NCBI GenBank assembly: GCA_021832305.1
Contig: JAKBLB010000013.1
Coordinates: 1-36,548, forward strand
Origin: Pseudomonadota bacterium
GTDB taxonomy: Bacteria > Pseudomonadota > Gammaproteobacteria > Burkholderiales > Ferrovaceae
DNA length: 36,548 nucleotides
Direction of reading: 5' to 3'
Shown piece by piece: positions 26,902 through 36,008 of the stretch. The translations under genes and the position numbers were made by a program. Each line of letters begins with the position of its first letter. Position 1 is the first letter of the stretch. The notes beneath the pieces are model-generated. The model was given only the letters and a program-made list of their open reading frames with translations, did not search any database and was not told the origin of the DNA.

Positions 26902-29226
26902 ATGCGACTCCTTCTCTGCGCCTGGATCCTGGGCACCCTGGTACTTCAGGCTGCCCCCCGTCTCGTCCCGTTGCCCGCTCTCGAAAGTGCGAGCCTGGTC
27001 TGGGTCCTCGGTGTGGGCGCGGTACGACGTTGGCCTCGAGGGCGCCCCGTACTCCTGTTTCTTGCCTTGTTTCTGGGGGGCCTCGTCACAGCCAATGAAC
27101 GGGCTCGCCTGCGCATGGAGCACCGCCTGCCCCCGCGCTGGGAACACCAAAGCCTCACTCTGACGGGCACCCTCCTCAGTTTGCCGGAAGGCCGCGCCGG
27201 CGCGCTTCACTTCAAGGTGGCCGTGGACTCGGCCCCCCCTCTTTTTCCTGCCGAAGTCGCACTGTCCGAATACGCGCCTTCCCTCCAGAACGCACCGGCA
27301 GACCTGCATCCAGGGCAACGCTGGCGTTGGCGGTGCCGCGTCAGGAGTCCCCACGGACTGGTCAACCCCGGTGGCTTCGACGGTGCCACCTGGGCCTGGA
27401 GTGAAGGCATACTGGCCCAAGGCAGCATCGACCGGCGCACGCCCCCCGTGTTCCTGGGGTGGGACCACCCCGGCGGCCTCACCGGCCTTCAATTATTCAT
27501 CGAAACTCAACGGGACCTCCTGCGTCAACGCTTGCGCGACCAACTGAAGGGCCAACCCTGGGGCCCGGTGCTGATCGCCCTGGTCATCGGCGACCAATCC
27601 GCCATTTCTCCAGCTGACTGGCAATTGTTCTGGGCAACCGGGGTCGGCCATTTGATCAGCATCTCCGGATTGCACATCACGATGTTGGCCGGCCTCGTCG
27701 CCAAAGTCGCGGGGCTGCTGTCTCCCTCCTTGCGCATCCGCTGGCTGGCCGGGTGGCTGGGTGCCGGCATCTATGCCCTGATTGCCGGGTTTTCCCTCCC
27801 CACCCAGCGCACCCTGGCCATGATCACCGTGGTCACCCTGGCCCATTTTCAGTTGCGCCCGCTGCCTTCTTCCACCCTCCTTCTGCTGGCCGCCGCCCTG
27901 ACCTTGACGGGCGACCCCTTCGCCTCCCTCTCACCCAGTTTCTGGCTTTCCTTTGGCGCCGTATCCTGGATGGTTTATGCAGGCGCACACCGGACCGGAC
28001 GATTACCCTTCTGGAAACAGGAAATCCACAGTCAATGGGCTGCCACCTGGGCCATGGTACCCCTGCTGATCTGGCTGTTTGGGCAGGTTTCCTGGATCTC
28101 GCCCCTGGCCAACGCCTTGGCCATTCCCCTGGTCAGCCTGGGTGTGGTTCCCCTGTCCTTGCTGGGACTGATCCCTGGACTGGGCTTCTGTCTGGGGATC
28201 GCCCATGCCCTCATGACGGGCACGGCCTGGGGGCTGGCCTGGATGGTCCGCCAGAGCGGCCCCCCGCTCGACCTGCCCACCCCGGGTCTGACTGTTCTGA
28301 TCTTCGCCACGTTGGGCGTAGGGTTCCTGCTGGCCCCGCGCGGCCTTCCGGGACGCTGGGCCGGTTGCCTGGGACTGCTGGGGCTGGTCGCCTCTCCCCT
28401 ACCTCGCCCCGATATGGGTGGTCTGTGGCTGGATCTGCTGGATGTGGGACAAGGCCTGGCGGTGGTGCTGCGCACTGCCCGGCATACCCTCGTGGTCGAC
28501 ACGGGGCCGCGCATCGGTTCCGAACAGGATGCCGGAGTACGGGTGGTGATCCCTGCTCTGCGCAGTTTCGGCGTCCGGCACCTGGACGGTCTGCTTCTCA
28601 GCCACGGCGATCTCGACCATAGCGGCGGGTTGCATTCCCTGGTCGATGCCTATCCCCTTCCCTGGATTCTATCCTCCCTGCCCGCCTCACATCCCCTGTT
28701 GCGCGGTATGCCGCATACACTGAGGTGCGTAGCCGGGATGCGCTGGAACTGGGATGGGGTCGATTTTGAGATCCTGTATCCAGGCCACGAAGACCTGTCC
28801 GACCCGACCCTCAGAAGCAATGATCGGGCCTGCGTGTTACGCCTCACGGTGGGGGCACTGCACGTCCTCCTGCCTGCCGATATCGAGGCACGCAGTGAAC
28901 AGGCCCTGCTGGAACGCAGCCCGGAGAAGTTGCACGCGGACGTCCTGGTCGTGCCGCATCACGGCAGCAAGACATCTTCGACCCCGGATTTTCTGCAGGC
29001 CGTCGCCCCGCGCTGGAGTTTGTTCTCCGTCGGCGACCATAACCGTTTCAAGCATCCCGACCCCATAATCTGGATGCGCTATGGGGAGACACAGCGTCTG
29101 CGTACAGACCAATGCGGGGATATCGAACTGCATCTCACGGACCATCGAGTACAAGTGGATGTCGGGCGCGCTGCCTTTCCCCATTACTGGGAATCCCGAT
29201 GCCCCCCCCTTGAAGGACCTCACTGA
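26902..29226 (+). CDS. comEC: DNA internalization competence protein ComEC/Rec2
   Basis: Inner-membrane channel for uptake of single-stranded transforming DNA. The 774 residues give the three-part architecture: N-terminal membrane helices and an OB-fold-like DUF4131 region (about 1-190), the ComEC competence domain with many helices (about 215-480; VGHLISISGLHITMLAGLVAK is its signature), and a C-terminal metallo-beta-lactamase-like domain (about 505-765). The latter has LSHGDLDHSGG near 565-575 and VPHHGSKTSS. HxDxDH is present as HGDLDH, so metal binding looks intact. The ATG at 26902 has GGGAGGG only 1-2 bases away, an unusually short spacing, and a hairpin covers it. Other competence genes are not in the window. 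Confidence 0.95.
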   Translation: MRLLLCAWILGTLVLQAAPRLVPLPALESASLVWVLGVGAVRRWPRGRPVLLFLALFLGGLVTANERARLRMEHRLPPRWEHQSLTLTGTLLSLPEGRAGALHFKVAVDSAPPLFPAEVALSEYAPSLQNAPADLHPGQRWRWRCRVRSPHGLVNPGGFDGATWAWSEGILAQGSIDRRTPPVFLGWDHPGGLTGLQLFIETQRDLLRQRLRDQLKGQPWGPVLIALVIGDQSAISPADWQLFWATGVGHLISISGLHITMLAGLVAKVAGLLSPSLRIRWLAGWLGAGIYALIAGFSLPTQRTLAMITVVTLAHFQLRPLPSSTLLLLAAALTLTGDPFASLSPSFWLSFGAVSWMVYAGAHRTGRLPFWKQEIHSQWAATWAMVPLLIWLFGQVSWISPLANALAIPLVSLGVVPLSLLGLIPGLGFCLGIAHALMTGTAWGLAWMVRQSGPPLDLPTPGLTVLIFATLGVGFLLAPRGLPGRWAGCLGLLGLVASPLPRPDMGGLWLDLLDVGQGLAVVLRTARHTLVVDTGPRIGSEQDAGVRVVIPALRSFGVRHLDGLLLSHGDLDHSGGLHSLVDAYPLPWILSSLPASHPLLRGMPHTLRCVAGMRWNWDGVDFEILYPGHEDLSDPTLRSNDRACVLRLTVGALHVLLPADIEARSEQALLERSPEKLHADVLVVPHHGSKTSSTPDFLQAVAPRWSLFSVGDHNRFKHPDPIIWMRYGETQRLRTDQCGDIELHLTDHRVQVDVGRAAFPHYWESRCPPLEGPH

Positions 29227-29238
29227 AGCGCCCATAAT
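29210..29238 (+). promoter_or_regulatory. Putative relA promoter
   Basis: TTGAAG (29210-29215) and CATAAT (29233-29238), with a 17-base spacer, lie at the end of comEC, 33 bases before relA. The expected transcript start would be near A29245. This would give relA expression independent of comEC. Confidence 0.6.
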
Positions 29239-29269
29239 GAGAAGATGAGTTCCATCTTCATATTCTCAT
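29238..29269 (+). other. Inverted repeat immediately upstream of relA
   Basis: ATGAGAA-GATG (29238-29247) pairs with CATC (29253-29256) and, after a 6-base bulge, TTCTCAT (29263-29269). An alternative stem is GAAGATG (29241-29247) with CATCTTC (29253-29259). It spans the predicted transcript start and ends 1 base before the relA ATG. It may be an operator at DNA level or an RNA structure if transcription enters from comEC. Confidence 0.5.
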
Positions 29270-29270
29270 C

Positions 29271-31430
29271 ATGGTAGCGCGTACCAACGCTGGTCCCCTG
29301 GATTCGGCCCACGGACTGTCCGGACTAGGACTGCATGCGCGCTATCAGTTGACGGAATCCTCACTGATCGCCCAACTTTTCCAACTCATCACAGCACAAG
29401 ATCCTGCCGATGAAGAGGGTCAATGGGCACTTCAGCGCGCCCTCACCAGCGCGCGCCTTCTGAGTGACCTGGAAGCCCACCCAGCGTGTATCGTAGTCGC
29501 CCTGTTGCGCGCCCTGCCCTGGTCACAACAGGAGACTCTGCCTGCCCGTCTGGATCTGGACCCGGAAATCTGGACCCTGACCCAGGAACTGCACCGCCTG
29601 GATCACATCGTCGATACCCTGGATATCCGGGATCATCCGAAGTCTTCCCACGAAGAACACATCGAAGGGATCCGAAAATTATTGCTGACCCTGGTTCAAG
29701 ATATCCGGGTGGTCCTCATCGCCCTGGCCGAAAGGGTTTGGCTGATGCGCCGGTCCACGTCACTGGATGAACCCACCCAACGCCAACTGGCCCGTCAGAC
29801 CCTCGACCTCTACACCCCCCTGGCCAATCGTCTGGGAGTCTGGTTTCTTAAATGGGAATTGGAAGACCTCTCCCTGCGTGCCCTCGAACCGGAGACTTAC
29901 AAGACCATCGCACATCAACTGGACGAACGGTTCATCCAGCGCGAACAGTACATTGCCCAGTTGATCCAGATGTTACAGGATCTCCTGCAGGGAAACGGCA
30001 TCGTTGCCGACGTGACCGGACGCCCCAAGCATATCTTCAGTATCGTCAAGAAGATGCGCGCCAAGAACCTGTCCCTTGAACGGGTCTACGACATCCGTGC
30101 CGTACGGGTCATCGTCAATACCATTCCCGAGTGTTATACCGTCCTCGGTTTGGTCCACCAGTGTTGGGTGCCCGTTGCGGGTGAATTTGACGACTACATC
30201 GCCCGTCCCAAAGGCAACCAGTACCGTTCCCTCCATACCGCCGTCCATGGCCCGGAAAACAAGATCGTGGAAGTTCAGATCCGTACCCATGAAATGCACC
30301 GCGATTCGGAATTGGGCATTGCTTCCCATTGGCGCTACAAAGAAGGCGCGCGGGCAAACCGTTCATTCGAAGAGCGGGTGGTCTGGTTACGCCAGATGCT
30401 CGATTGGCAGCGGGAAGCCGCACTGAATACCGGCACCTCCCTTCCTCCGGGGGATGAAACCCTCTTTGTCTTTACCCCTCAGGGACGCATCATCGACCTG
30501 CCTCAGGGGGCGACACCCATCGATTTTGCCTATCATGTTCATTCGGAGTTGGGTCATCGGTGCCGGGGGGCCAAGGTAGACGGCCGCATGACTCCCCTCA
30601 ACCAACCCCTGAACAACGGACAACGGGTAGAAATCCTGACCGTGCGACAGGGCGGTCCCAGCCGCGACTGGCTGAATCCGGCCTATGGGTATCTCAAAAC
30701 CCATCGGGCTCAAGCCAAGGTACGCCAATGGTTCAAATTGCAGCATTGGGAAGAGGATCTCAACCATGGACGAACCCTTCTGGACAAGTGGATGTCGCGC
30801 ACGAGTCAAACGACTCTTTCTCTTGAAGAACTGGCCAATCAGGTGGGATATGCCCGAACGGAAGATTTTCTGGTGGCCCTCGCCCGCAACGAGGTCACAC
30901 TGCGCCAGTTGGACAACCTCCTCGCACCGCCTGTGCCGCAGCAGGAAATCACGCTCCCCCTGACCACACCCAGCCCCTCCGACGGCAACCAGGGGGTGCT
31001 GGTGGTCGGGGTGTCCCAGATCGCCACGACCATCGCCAAATGCTGCAAACCCGTACCTCCCGAACCCATCCTGGGGTTTGTCACGCGTGGACGCGGGGTC
31101 AGCATTCACCGCGCCAATTGCCGCAGCCTGGCCGCCCTCACGCATCAGCAATGGCAACGTCTGATTCCCGTGAGTTGGGGAGAAAACATTCCGGAACAAC
31201 CTTTTTCCACGGATATCGGAGTCCTGAGCCAGGATCGGCAAGGGCTCCTGCGCGATATCTCCGAAGCCTTCACCCGTGAAAAGGTCAATGTCACCGGCGT
31301 CAACACCCACACCCATGGCGCGCAGGCACGCATGCGCTTCACCGTTCAGATCGGCAGTCTGGAACAGTTGGCCCGTACGCTCAAAACCTTGCAAGCCATC
31401 CCTGGCGTCACTGCTGCCTGGCGCACCTGA
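29271..31430 (+). CDS. relA: RelA-type (p)ppGpp synthetase
   Basis: Ribosome-associated stringent-response enzyme transferring pyrophosphate from ATP to GTP or GDP. The 719 residues follow the long RSH layout: HD-like domain (about 25-180) without the HDxxED hydrolase residues; synthetase domain (about 220-350) with RVYDIRAVRVIV and HRDSELGIASHWRYKEG; TGS (396-458; ETLFVFTPQGRIIDLPQGAT); zinc-finger/helical region with Cys591-Cys592 (KCCKPVPP); and a C-terminal ACT domain (about 645-719). The EFDD motif at 305-308, in place of RFKD, marks the Mg-dependent monofunctional RelA class rather than SpoT. No good Shine-Dalgarno precedes ATG 29271. Hydrolysis must come from another protein, normally SpoT, outside the window. 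Confidence 0.95.
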   Translation: MVARTNAGPLDSAHGLSGLGLHARYQLTESSLIAQLFQLITAQDPADEEGQWALQRALTSARLLSDLEAHPACIVVALLRALPWSQQETLPARLDLDPEIWTLTQELHRLDHIVDTLDIRDHPKSSHEEHIEGIRKLLLTLVQDIRVVLIALAERVWLMRRSTSLDEPTQRQLARQTLDLYTPLANRLGVWFLKWELEDLSLRALEPETYKTIAHQLDERFIQREQYIAQLIQMLQDLLQGNGIVADVTGRPKHIFSIVKKMRAKNLSLERVYDIRAVRVIVNTIPECYTVLGLVHQCWVPVAGEFDDYIARPKGNQYRSLHTAVHGPENKIVEVQIRTHEMHRDSELGIASHWRYKEGARANRSFEERVVWLRQMLDWQREAALNTGTSLPPGDETLFVFTPQGRIIDLPQGATPIDFAYHVHSELGHRCRGAKVDGRMTPLNQPLNNGQRVEILTVRQGGPSRDWLNPAYGYLKTHRAQAKVRQWFKLQHWEEDLNHGRTLLDKWMSRTSQTTLSLEELANQVGYARTEDFLVALARNEVTLRQLDNLLAPPVPQQEITLPLTTPSPSDGNQGVLVVGVSQIATTIAKCCKPVPPEPILGFVTRGRGVSIHRANCRSLAALTHQQWQRLIPVSWGENIPEQPFSTDIGVLSQDRQGLLRDISEAFTREKVNVTGVNTHTHGAQARMRFTVQIGSLEQLARTLKTLQAIPGVTAAWRT

Positions 31431-31437
31431 ACGCCTT

Positions 31438-32118
31438 TCACAAAGCCCTCAAGACTCCATCCTCCAGGCGGTAGCGCTTATCCATACGATCGGCCAGTTC
31501 CAGATCATGGGTAACCATGACCAGACCGGCCCCCTGGCGGCGATTGAGGCTCAGGATCAGTTCAAAGACGTGCCACGCCGTCTGACGATCCAGATTCCCG
31601 GTGGGTTCGTCCGCCAGTACGAGGGAAGGACGGGTGACCAAGGCACGGGCCACCGCCGCTCGTTGCCGCTCTCCGCCGGAGAGTTCGCCCGGACGATGGT
31701 GCAAACGCTGCCCCAGGCCCACTGCTTCCAAAATTTCCGTCGCCCTCTGGCTGGCCGAAACGGAATCGATGCGCGCAATGGACAGCGGCAACATGACGTT
31801 TTCCAGGGCAGAAAATTCGGCCAGCAGGTGGTGAAACTGATATACAAAGCCCAGGTGGCGATTCCGCAAGCGCCCGATCTGACGATCGCTCAGGCCGGTC
31901 AAATTTTCTCCACACAGGGAGACCTGCCCCTCGTTGGGGCGATCCAACCCGCCCAGCACATGCAGCAGGGTACTTTTGCCGCTGCCGGAAGCCCCCAGAA
32001 TGGCAATCTGTTCCCCTTTCCGAACTTCCAGATCGAGACCACGCAGAACGGGAACTTCATTGGCGGCCAGACTGAAACGCCGGGTCACTCTCTGGCAACG
32101 CAGGAGCACTTCACTCAT
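31438..32118 (-). CDS. lolD: Lipoprotein-releasing system ATP-binding protein LolD
   Basis: ATPase of the LolCDE transporter that extracts outer-membrane lipoproteins from the inner membrane and passes them to LolA. About 226 residues. ABC motifs: Walker A GASGSGKST, Q-loop VYQFHHLL with the family-typical FHxLL, signature LSGGERQR, Walker B LVLADEPTGNLD, and H-loop VTHD. I start at ATG 32118 (MSEVLLRC), which overlaps the lolC end by 8 bases; an upstream in-frame start at 32145 lies in lolC. Its stop is 7 bases from the convergent relA stop, with no room for a dedicated terminator. Confidence 0.95.
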   Translation of the reverse strand: MSEVLLRCQRVTRRFSLAANEVPVLRGLDLEVRKGEQIAILGASGSGKSTLLHVLGGLDRPNEGQVSLCGENLTGLSDRQIGRLRNRHLGFVYQFHHLLAEFSALENVMLPLSIARIDSVSASQRATEILEAVGLGQRLHHRPGELSGGERQRAAVARALVTRPSLVLADEPTGNLDRQTAWHVFELILSLNRRQGAGLVMVTHDLELADRMDKRYRLEDGVLRAL

Positions 32119-33355
32119 AGCGTAAAGCCTCGGCCGGTTGAACACGTGCCGCCCGCCAACTGGGGTAGAGGGTTGCCAACAGGGTCAGGATCAGCGCGGT
32201 GATCGCAATACTCAGCACATCGCCCTGTTGCAGGTCCGATGGCAATTCGGAGATGAAATAGATCTGGGGAGAAAGAAAATGCACCCCCAGCACTTTTTCG
32301 ATGAAAGGCACGATGACCCGAATATTGAGAGCCGTCCCCACGCCCAACGCCACGCCGATACCCATGCCGATCACGCCGATCAAAGCCCCCTGAATCATGA
32401 AGATCACCAGAATACTGGCAGGCGACGCGCCCAGGGTACGCAGGATCGCGATATCGGCCTGCTTGTCCGTCACCACCATAACCAGAGTGGACACGATATT
32501 GAAAGCCGCCACCGCCACGATCAGCAACAGGATGATGAACATCATGGTCTTTTCCAGGGCCACGGCACGGAACAGATTGGCGTGTTCCTGGGTCCAGTCC
32601 GTCAACCAGGCATCCACGGTCAGCGACGATGCCAATCGATGTGCAACGAGCGGTGCCAACATGAGATCTTTCAATTTGAGACGGACACCCGTCACATTGT
32701 CCCCCAGACGAAATAGCACCTGTGCATCGTTCAGGTGGATCAGGGCCAGCCCACTGTCATACTCGTACATTCCCACATGAAACAACCCTACCACCTTGAA
32801 CTGCTTGAGACGGGGCAACATGCCCGCCGGCGTCACCTGCCCTTGGGGCGTGATGAGTACCACCTTGTCTCCCACTGACAAATGCAGGGCCAGGGCCAGT
32901 TCCTGACCCAATACGATGCCAAATTCATGAGGTTTGAGATCGCTCATGTGCCCGGCCACCATATGCTGATCCAGATCGGCCACTTGGCGTTCCTGGTCAG
33001 GCAGGATCCCTCGCACCATCGTGCCCTGGACCAGGTCGTCATTGGCCAGCATGGCCTGTCCATTGACATAGGGTGCCGTACCGATGACTTCGGGGTCCCG
33101 TCGGGCTTCTGCCGCCACCTTGGGCCAGTTGGCCAGAGACTGGCCACTGCCAAAGATCTGAACGTGCGAAGCCACCCCCAGGATGCGCTCGCGCATTTCT
33201 TTCTGGAAACCGTTCATGACCGACAGCACCACGATCAGCGCCGCCACCCCCAGGGCAATGCCCGCCATGGAAATGAGGGAAATGAACGAAATGAAGTGAT
33301 TGCGCCGTTTGGCCCGTGTGTAACGCAACCCGACGGTGAGTTCAAACCACTTCAA
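32111..33355 (-). CDS. lolC: Lipoprotein-releasing system permease LolC/LolE family
   Basis: Inner-membrane permease of the Lol export system, 414 residues. One N-terminal helix (about 22-47, [30 protein letters not shown]) is followed by a large periplasmic domain (about 50-270) and three C-terminal helices, the MacB/FtsX arrangement. The conserved RNHFISFIS start and C-terminal [21 protein letters not shown] identify the family. Only one permease gene precedes lolD here, so it may act as a homodimer (LolF-like) or have a partner elsewhere. The start codon is TTG 33355, overlapping the lysS stop as TTGA, with GGAAG six bases upstream. Confidence 0.93.
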   Translation of the reverse strand: MKWFELTVGLRYTRAKRRNHFISFISLISMAGIALGVAALIVVLSVMNGFQKEMRERILGVASHVQIFGSGQSLANWPKVAAEARRDPEVIGTAPYVNGQAMLANDDLVQGTMVRGILPDQERQVADLDQHMVAGHMSDLKPHEFGIVLGQELALALHLSVGDKVVLITPQGQVTPAGMLPRLKQFKVVGLFHVGMYEYDSGLALIHLNDAQVLFRLGDNVTGVRLKLKDLMLAPLVAHRLASSLTVDAWLTDWTQEHANLFRAVALEKTMMFIILLLIVAVAAFNIVSTLVMVVTDKQADIAILRTLGASPASILVIFMIQGALIGVIGMGIGVALGVGTALNIRVIVPFIEKVLGVHFLSPQIYFISELPSDLQQGDVLSIAITALILTLLATLYPSWRAARVQPAEALRYE

Positions 33356-34839
33356 GAGACTTCCTGACGCATCTGGGGAAAAAGGATGACATCCCGAATC
33401 GACGGGCTGTCGGTCAACAGCATGACCAGTCGATCGATACCGATGCCTTCACCCGCCGTGGGCGGCAAACCATATTCCAGGGCACGGATATAATCGGCGT
33501 CATAGTGCATGGCTTCCTGATCGCCCGCTTCCTTCTGACGTACCTGAGCCTGAAAACGCTCTGCCTGATCCTCGGCATCGTTCAATTCCGAAAAACCGTT
33601 CGCCAGTTCCCGTCCCACCACGAACAATTCAAAACGTTCAGTGATTTCAGGGTTCGTATCGCTACGCCGGGCGAGGGGTGAGACTTCCGCCGGGTAGTCG
33701 ACGATGAAGGTCGGTTCGAAGAGAAGCGCTTCGGTGGTTTCCTCGAAAAGTGCCAGTTGGAGGACACCCACGGAAGCATGGGCAGGTACCTTGGCACCCA
33801 GTCGGGTCAATTCCCGTACCAGTTCCGCCGGGTCGTTCAAACGTGCCGCCGTGTAGTCGGGATGATGGGTTTCCAGAGCCTGCGCCAGAGTCAGGCGGTA
33901 AAACGGTCGTCCCAGATCGAGTACCCGTCCGCCGTAACTGAGCGTCGTGGTGCCCAGCACTTCCTGCGCCACGAAACGCAGCAAGGCTTCCGTCAGGTCC
34001 ATGAGCGCACGGTAGTCCTGATAAGCCGCATAAAACTCGATCATGGTGAATTCGGGATTATGGCGCGGCGACAACCCTTCGTTACGGAAATTGCGGTTGA
34101 TCTCGAATACCCGTTCCATCCCCCCCACCACCAGACGTTTGAGATATAACTCTGGGGCAATGCGCAGGTACAAATCGCAGCCCAAAGCATTGTGGTGCGT
34201 CACAAAAGGACGGGCCGCCGCCCCTCCGGGAATGGGGTGCATCATGGGGGTTTCCACTTCCAGAAAGTGGCGTGCCACCAGAAACTCGCGCACCTTCTGC
34301 ACGATTTTGCTGCGCTGGATGAATACCTGGCGAGAATGTTCATTGGTGATCAGGTCCAGGTACCGCTGCCGGTACTTCTGTTCCTGATCGGTCAGCCCAT
34401 GAAACTTTTCCGGGAGAGGGCGCAGGGATTTCACCAGCAACCGCACCTCCGTGACCCGGAGGGTCAACTCCCCCATGCGGGTTTTGAACAGCGTGCCCTG
34501 CACCCCCAGAATGTCCCCCAGATCCCAGTGCTTGAAGGCCTGATAGACCTCCTCGCCCACCTGATCCTTCTGCAGGAAAATCTGGAGGCGCCCCGTGCCA
34601 TCCTGCAGGGTGGCAAAACTGGCCTTCCCCATGAGGCGCTTGAGCATCAGACGCCCCGCCAACTGCACATTCACCGCGCGTGCCTCGAAATCGGCTTCGC
34701 TCAGCGCGCCATACTGTTCGTGCAGGGGAGCCGCTTCGTGCGTGCGCTGAAAATCGTTGGGAAAAGCCACGCCCATCGAGCGCAGAGCCTGCAACTTGGC
34801 GCGTCGTTCCTGAACCAATGTGTTGTCTTCTTCGTGCAT
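33352..34839 (-). CDS. lysS: Lysyl-tRNA synthetase, class II
   Basis: Charges tRNA-Lys with lysine in the cytosol. The 495 residues are typical of bacterial LysS. The N-terminal OB-fold anticodon-binding domain (about 55-150; [19 protein letters not shown]) is followed by the catalytic core. Motif 1 lies around [19 protein letters not shown], motif 2 is [20 protein letters not shown], and motif 3 is [15 protein letters not shown]. The start ATG 34839 is only 4 bases from the prfB stop, so prfB-lysS translation is probably coupled, a pairing seen in many beta- and gammaproteobacteria. Confidence 0.98.
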   Translation of the reverse strand: MHEEDNTLVQERRAKLQALRSMGVAFPNDFQRTHEAAPLHEQYGALSEADFEARAVNVQLAGRLMLKRLMGKASFATLQDGTGRLQIFLQKDQVGEEVYQAFKHWDLGDILGVQGTLFKTRMGELTLRVTEVRLLVKSLRPLPEKFHGLTDQEQKYRQRYLDLITNEHSRQVFIQRSKIVQKVREFLVARHFLEVETPMMHPIPGGAAARPFVTHHNALGCDLYLRIAPELYLKRLVVGGMERVFEINRNFRNEGLSPRHNPEFTMIEFYAAYQDYRALMDLTEALLRFVAQEVLGTTTLSYGGRVLDLGRPFYRLTLAQALETHHPDYTAARLNDPAELVRELTRLGAKVPAHASVGVLQLALFEETTEALLFEPTFIVDYPAEVSPLARRSDTNPEITERFELFVVGRELANGFSELNDAEDQAERFQAQVRQKEAGDQEAMHYDADYIRALEYGLPPTAGEGIGIDRLVMLLTDSPSIRDVILFPQMRQEVS

Positions 34840-34843
34840 CCCG

Positions 34844-35948
34844 TCATACTCCCTGCTTCAAACTGGCCTCGATGAATCCCTCCAGATCGCCATCCAGTAC
34901 GGCCTGGGTATTGCCCACTTCCACACCGGTGCGCAGATCCTTGATGCGTGACTGATCGAGCACATAGGAGCGAATCTGGTGCCCCCAACCGATATCCGTC
35001 TTGCTGTCTTCCATGGCCTGTTTTTCCACCGTGCGCTTGCGCAATTCGGCTTCATATAACTTCGATTTCAACATGGCCATGGCTTCCGCCCGGTTGCGGT
35101 GCTGGGAACGGTCACTCTGGCACTGGACTACGATTCCCGAAGGCGCATGGGTGAGACGTACCGCCGAATCGGTCTTGTTGATATGCTGACCACCCGCGCC
35201 CGAGGCACGGAAAGTATCGATGCGCAGATCGGCCGGATTGATTTCCACTTCGATGGAATCGTCCACCTCGGGATACACGAAAACGGAAGCAAAGGAGGTA
35301 TGGCGACGATTACCCGAATCGAAAGGCGACTTGCGCACCAGACGATGGACGCCCGTCTCGGTCCGCAAATGACCAAACGCATAACTCCCCGTCAACTTGA
35401 GAGAGGCACTCTTGATGCCCGCCACCTCGCCCGGCGATTCTTCCAGAATTTCCACCCCGAACCCCTTGCGCTCGGCGTAGCGCACATACATGCGCAACAG
35501 CATGGCGGCCCAGTCCTGGGCTTCCGTCCCGCCCGAACCCGCTTGAATATCCAAAAATCCATTGGCAGAGTCCATGGGATGGGAGAACATCCGTCGAAAC
35601 TCCATGACACCGACCCGTTTGTCTATGGATGCCAGGTCCGCCGCGACCGCCTGCAGGGTTTCTTCGTCGTTCTCCGCCAGGGCCAGCGCAAAAAGTTCGT
35701 GGCTTTCCTCGAGGTTCTGGGCACACCCTTGCATTTCGTCCACCACTTCTTCCAGCATCTTGCGTTCACGCCCCAATTCCTGGCTTTTTTTGCTGTCCTG
35801 CCAGAGCGCTGGATCTTCCGAAAGACGAATGACCTCGCTCAGGCGTTCGACTTTGGCATCGAAGTCAAAGATACCTCCGCAGGGCCTGAAGACGCAGAGT
35901 CAGGTCCTGTTGAAGGGTTTCCAGGGCATTCAGTTGTTCCGCTTCCAT
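34844..35948 (-). CDS. prfB: Peptide chain release factor 2 (with programmed +1 frameshift)
   Basis: RF2 recognises UAA and UGA and triggers peptide release. The gene needs a +1 frameshift: a first frame of 27 codons from ATG 35948 ends at TGA (35867-35865), and translation resumes at GAC (35866) to give 340 more residues, total about 367 (E. coli 365). The tripeptide anticodon SPF is present in RKSPFDSG, and the catalytic GGQ in [10 protein letters not shown]. Other markers are [22 protein letters not shown] and [13 protein letters not shown] gene caller sees only the second frame from an internal Met. The context is an RpfE-like gene upstream and lysS 4 bases downstream. Confidence 0.97.
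35864..35879 (-). promoter_or_regulatory. RF2 autoregulatory +1 frameshift site
   Basis: CGGAGGTATCTTTGAC matches the classic prfB recoding signal. An internal Shine-Dalgarno-like GGAGG is followed, at the critical 3-base spacing, by the slippery CTT, the in-frame TGA and C. Low RF2 favours slippage of tRNA-Leu from CUU to UUU, making more RF2. Confidence 0.95.
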
Positions 35949-35978
35949 GGGATGAAATTCTCGCCAATAAAGCCTTGG

Positions 35979-36008
35979 ATTATACCTCGGGAAGCCCTTC
36001 CCTGACCA
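35979..36008 (-). promoter_or_regulatory. Candidate prfB promoter with internal palindrome
   Basis: On the minus strand TGGTCA (36008-36003) and TATAAT (35984-35979) are 18 bases apart, 31 bases before the prfB ATG. The spacer contains a perfect inverted repeat GGGAAG-CC-CTTCCC (plus-strand 35989-36002), which could be an operator. The -35 is only partly consensus. Confidence 0.55.

Noticed and set aside
29245-29277. Ten-codon ORF as a regulatory leader peptide gene of relA
   Set aside because: No run of regulatory codons and no terminator-antiterminator pair; listed within a finding but not called as a gene.
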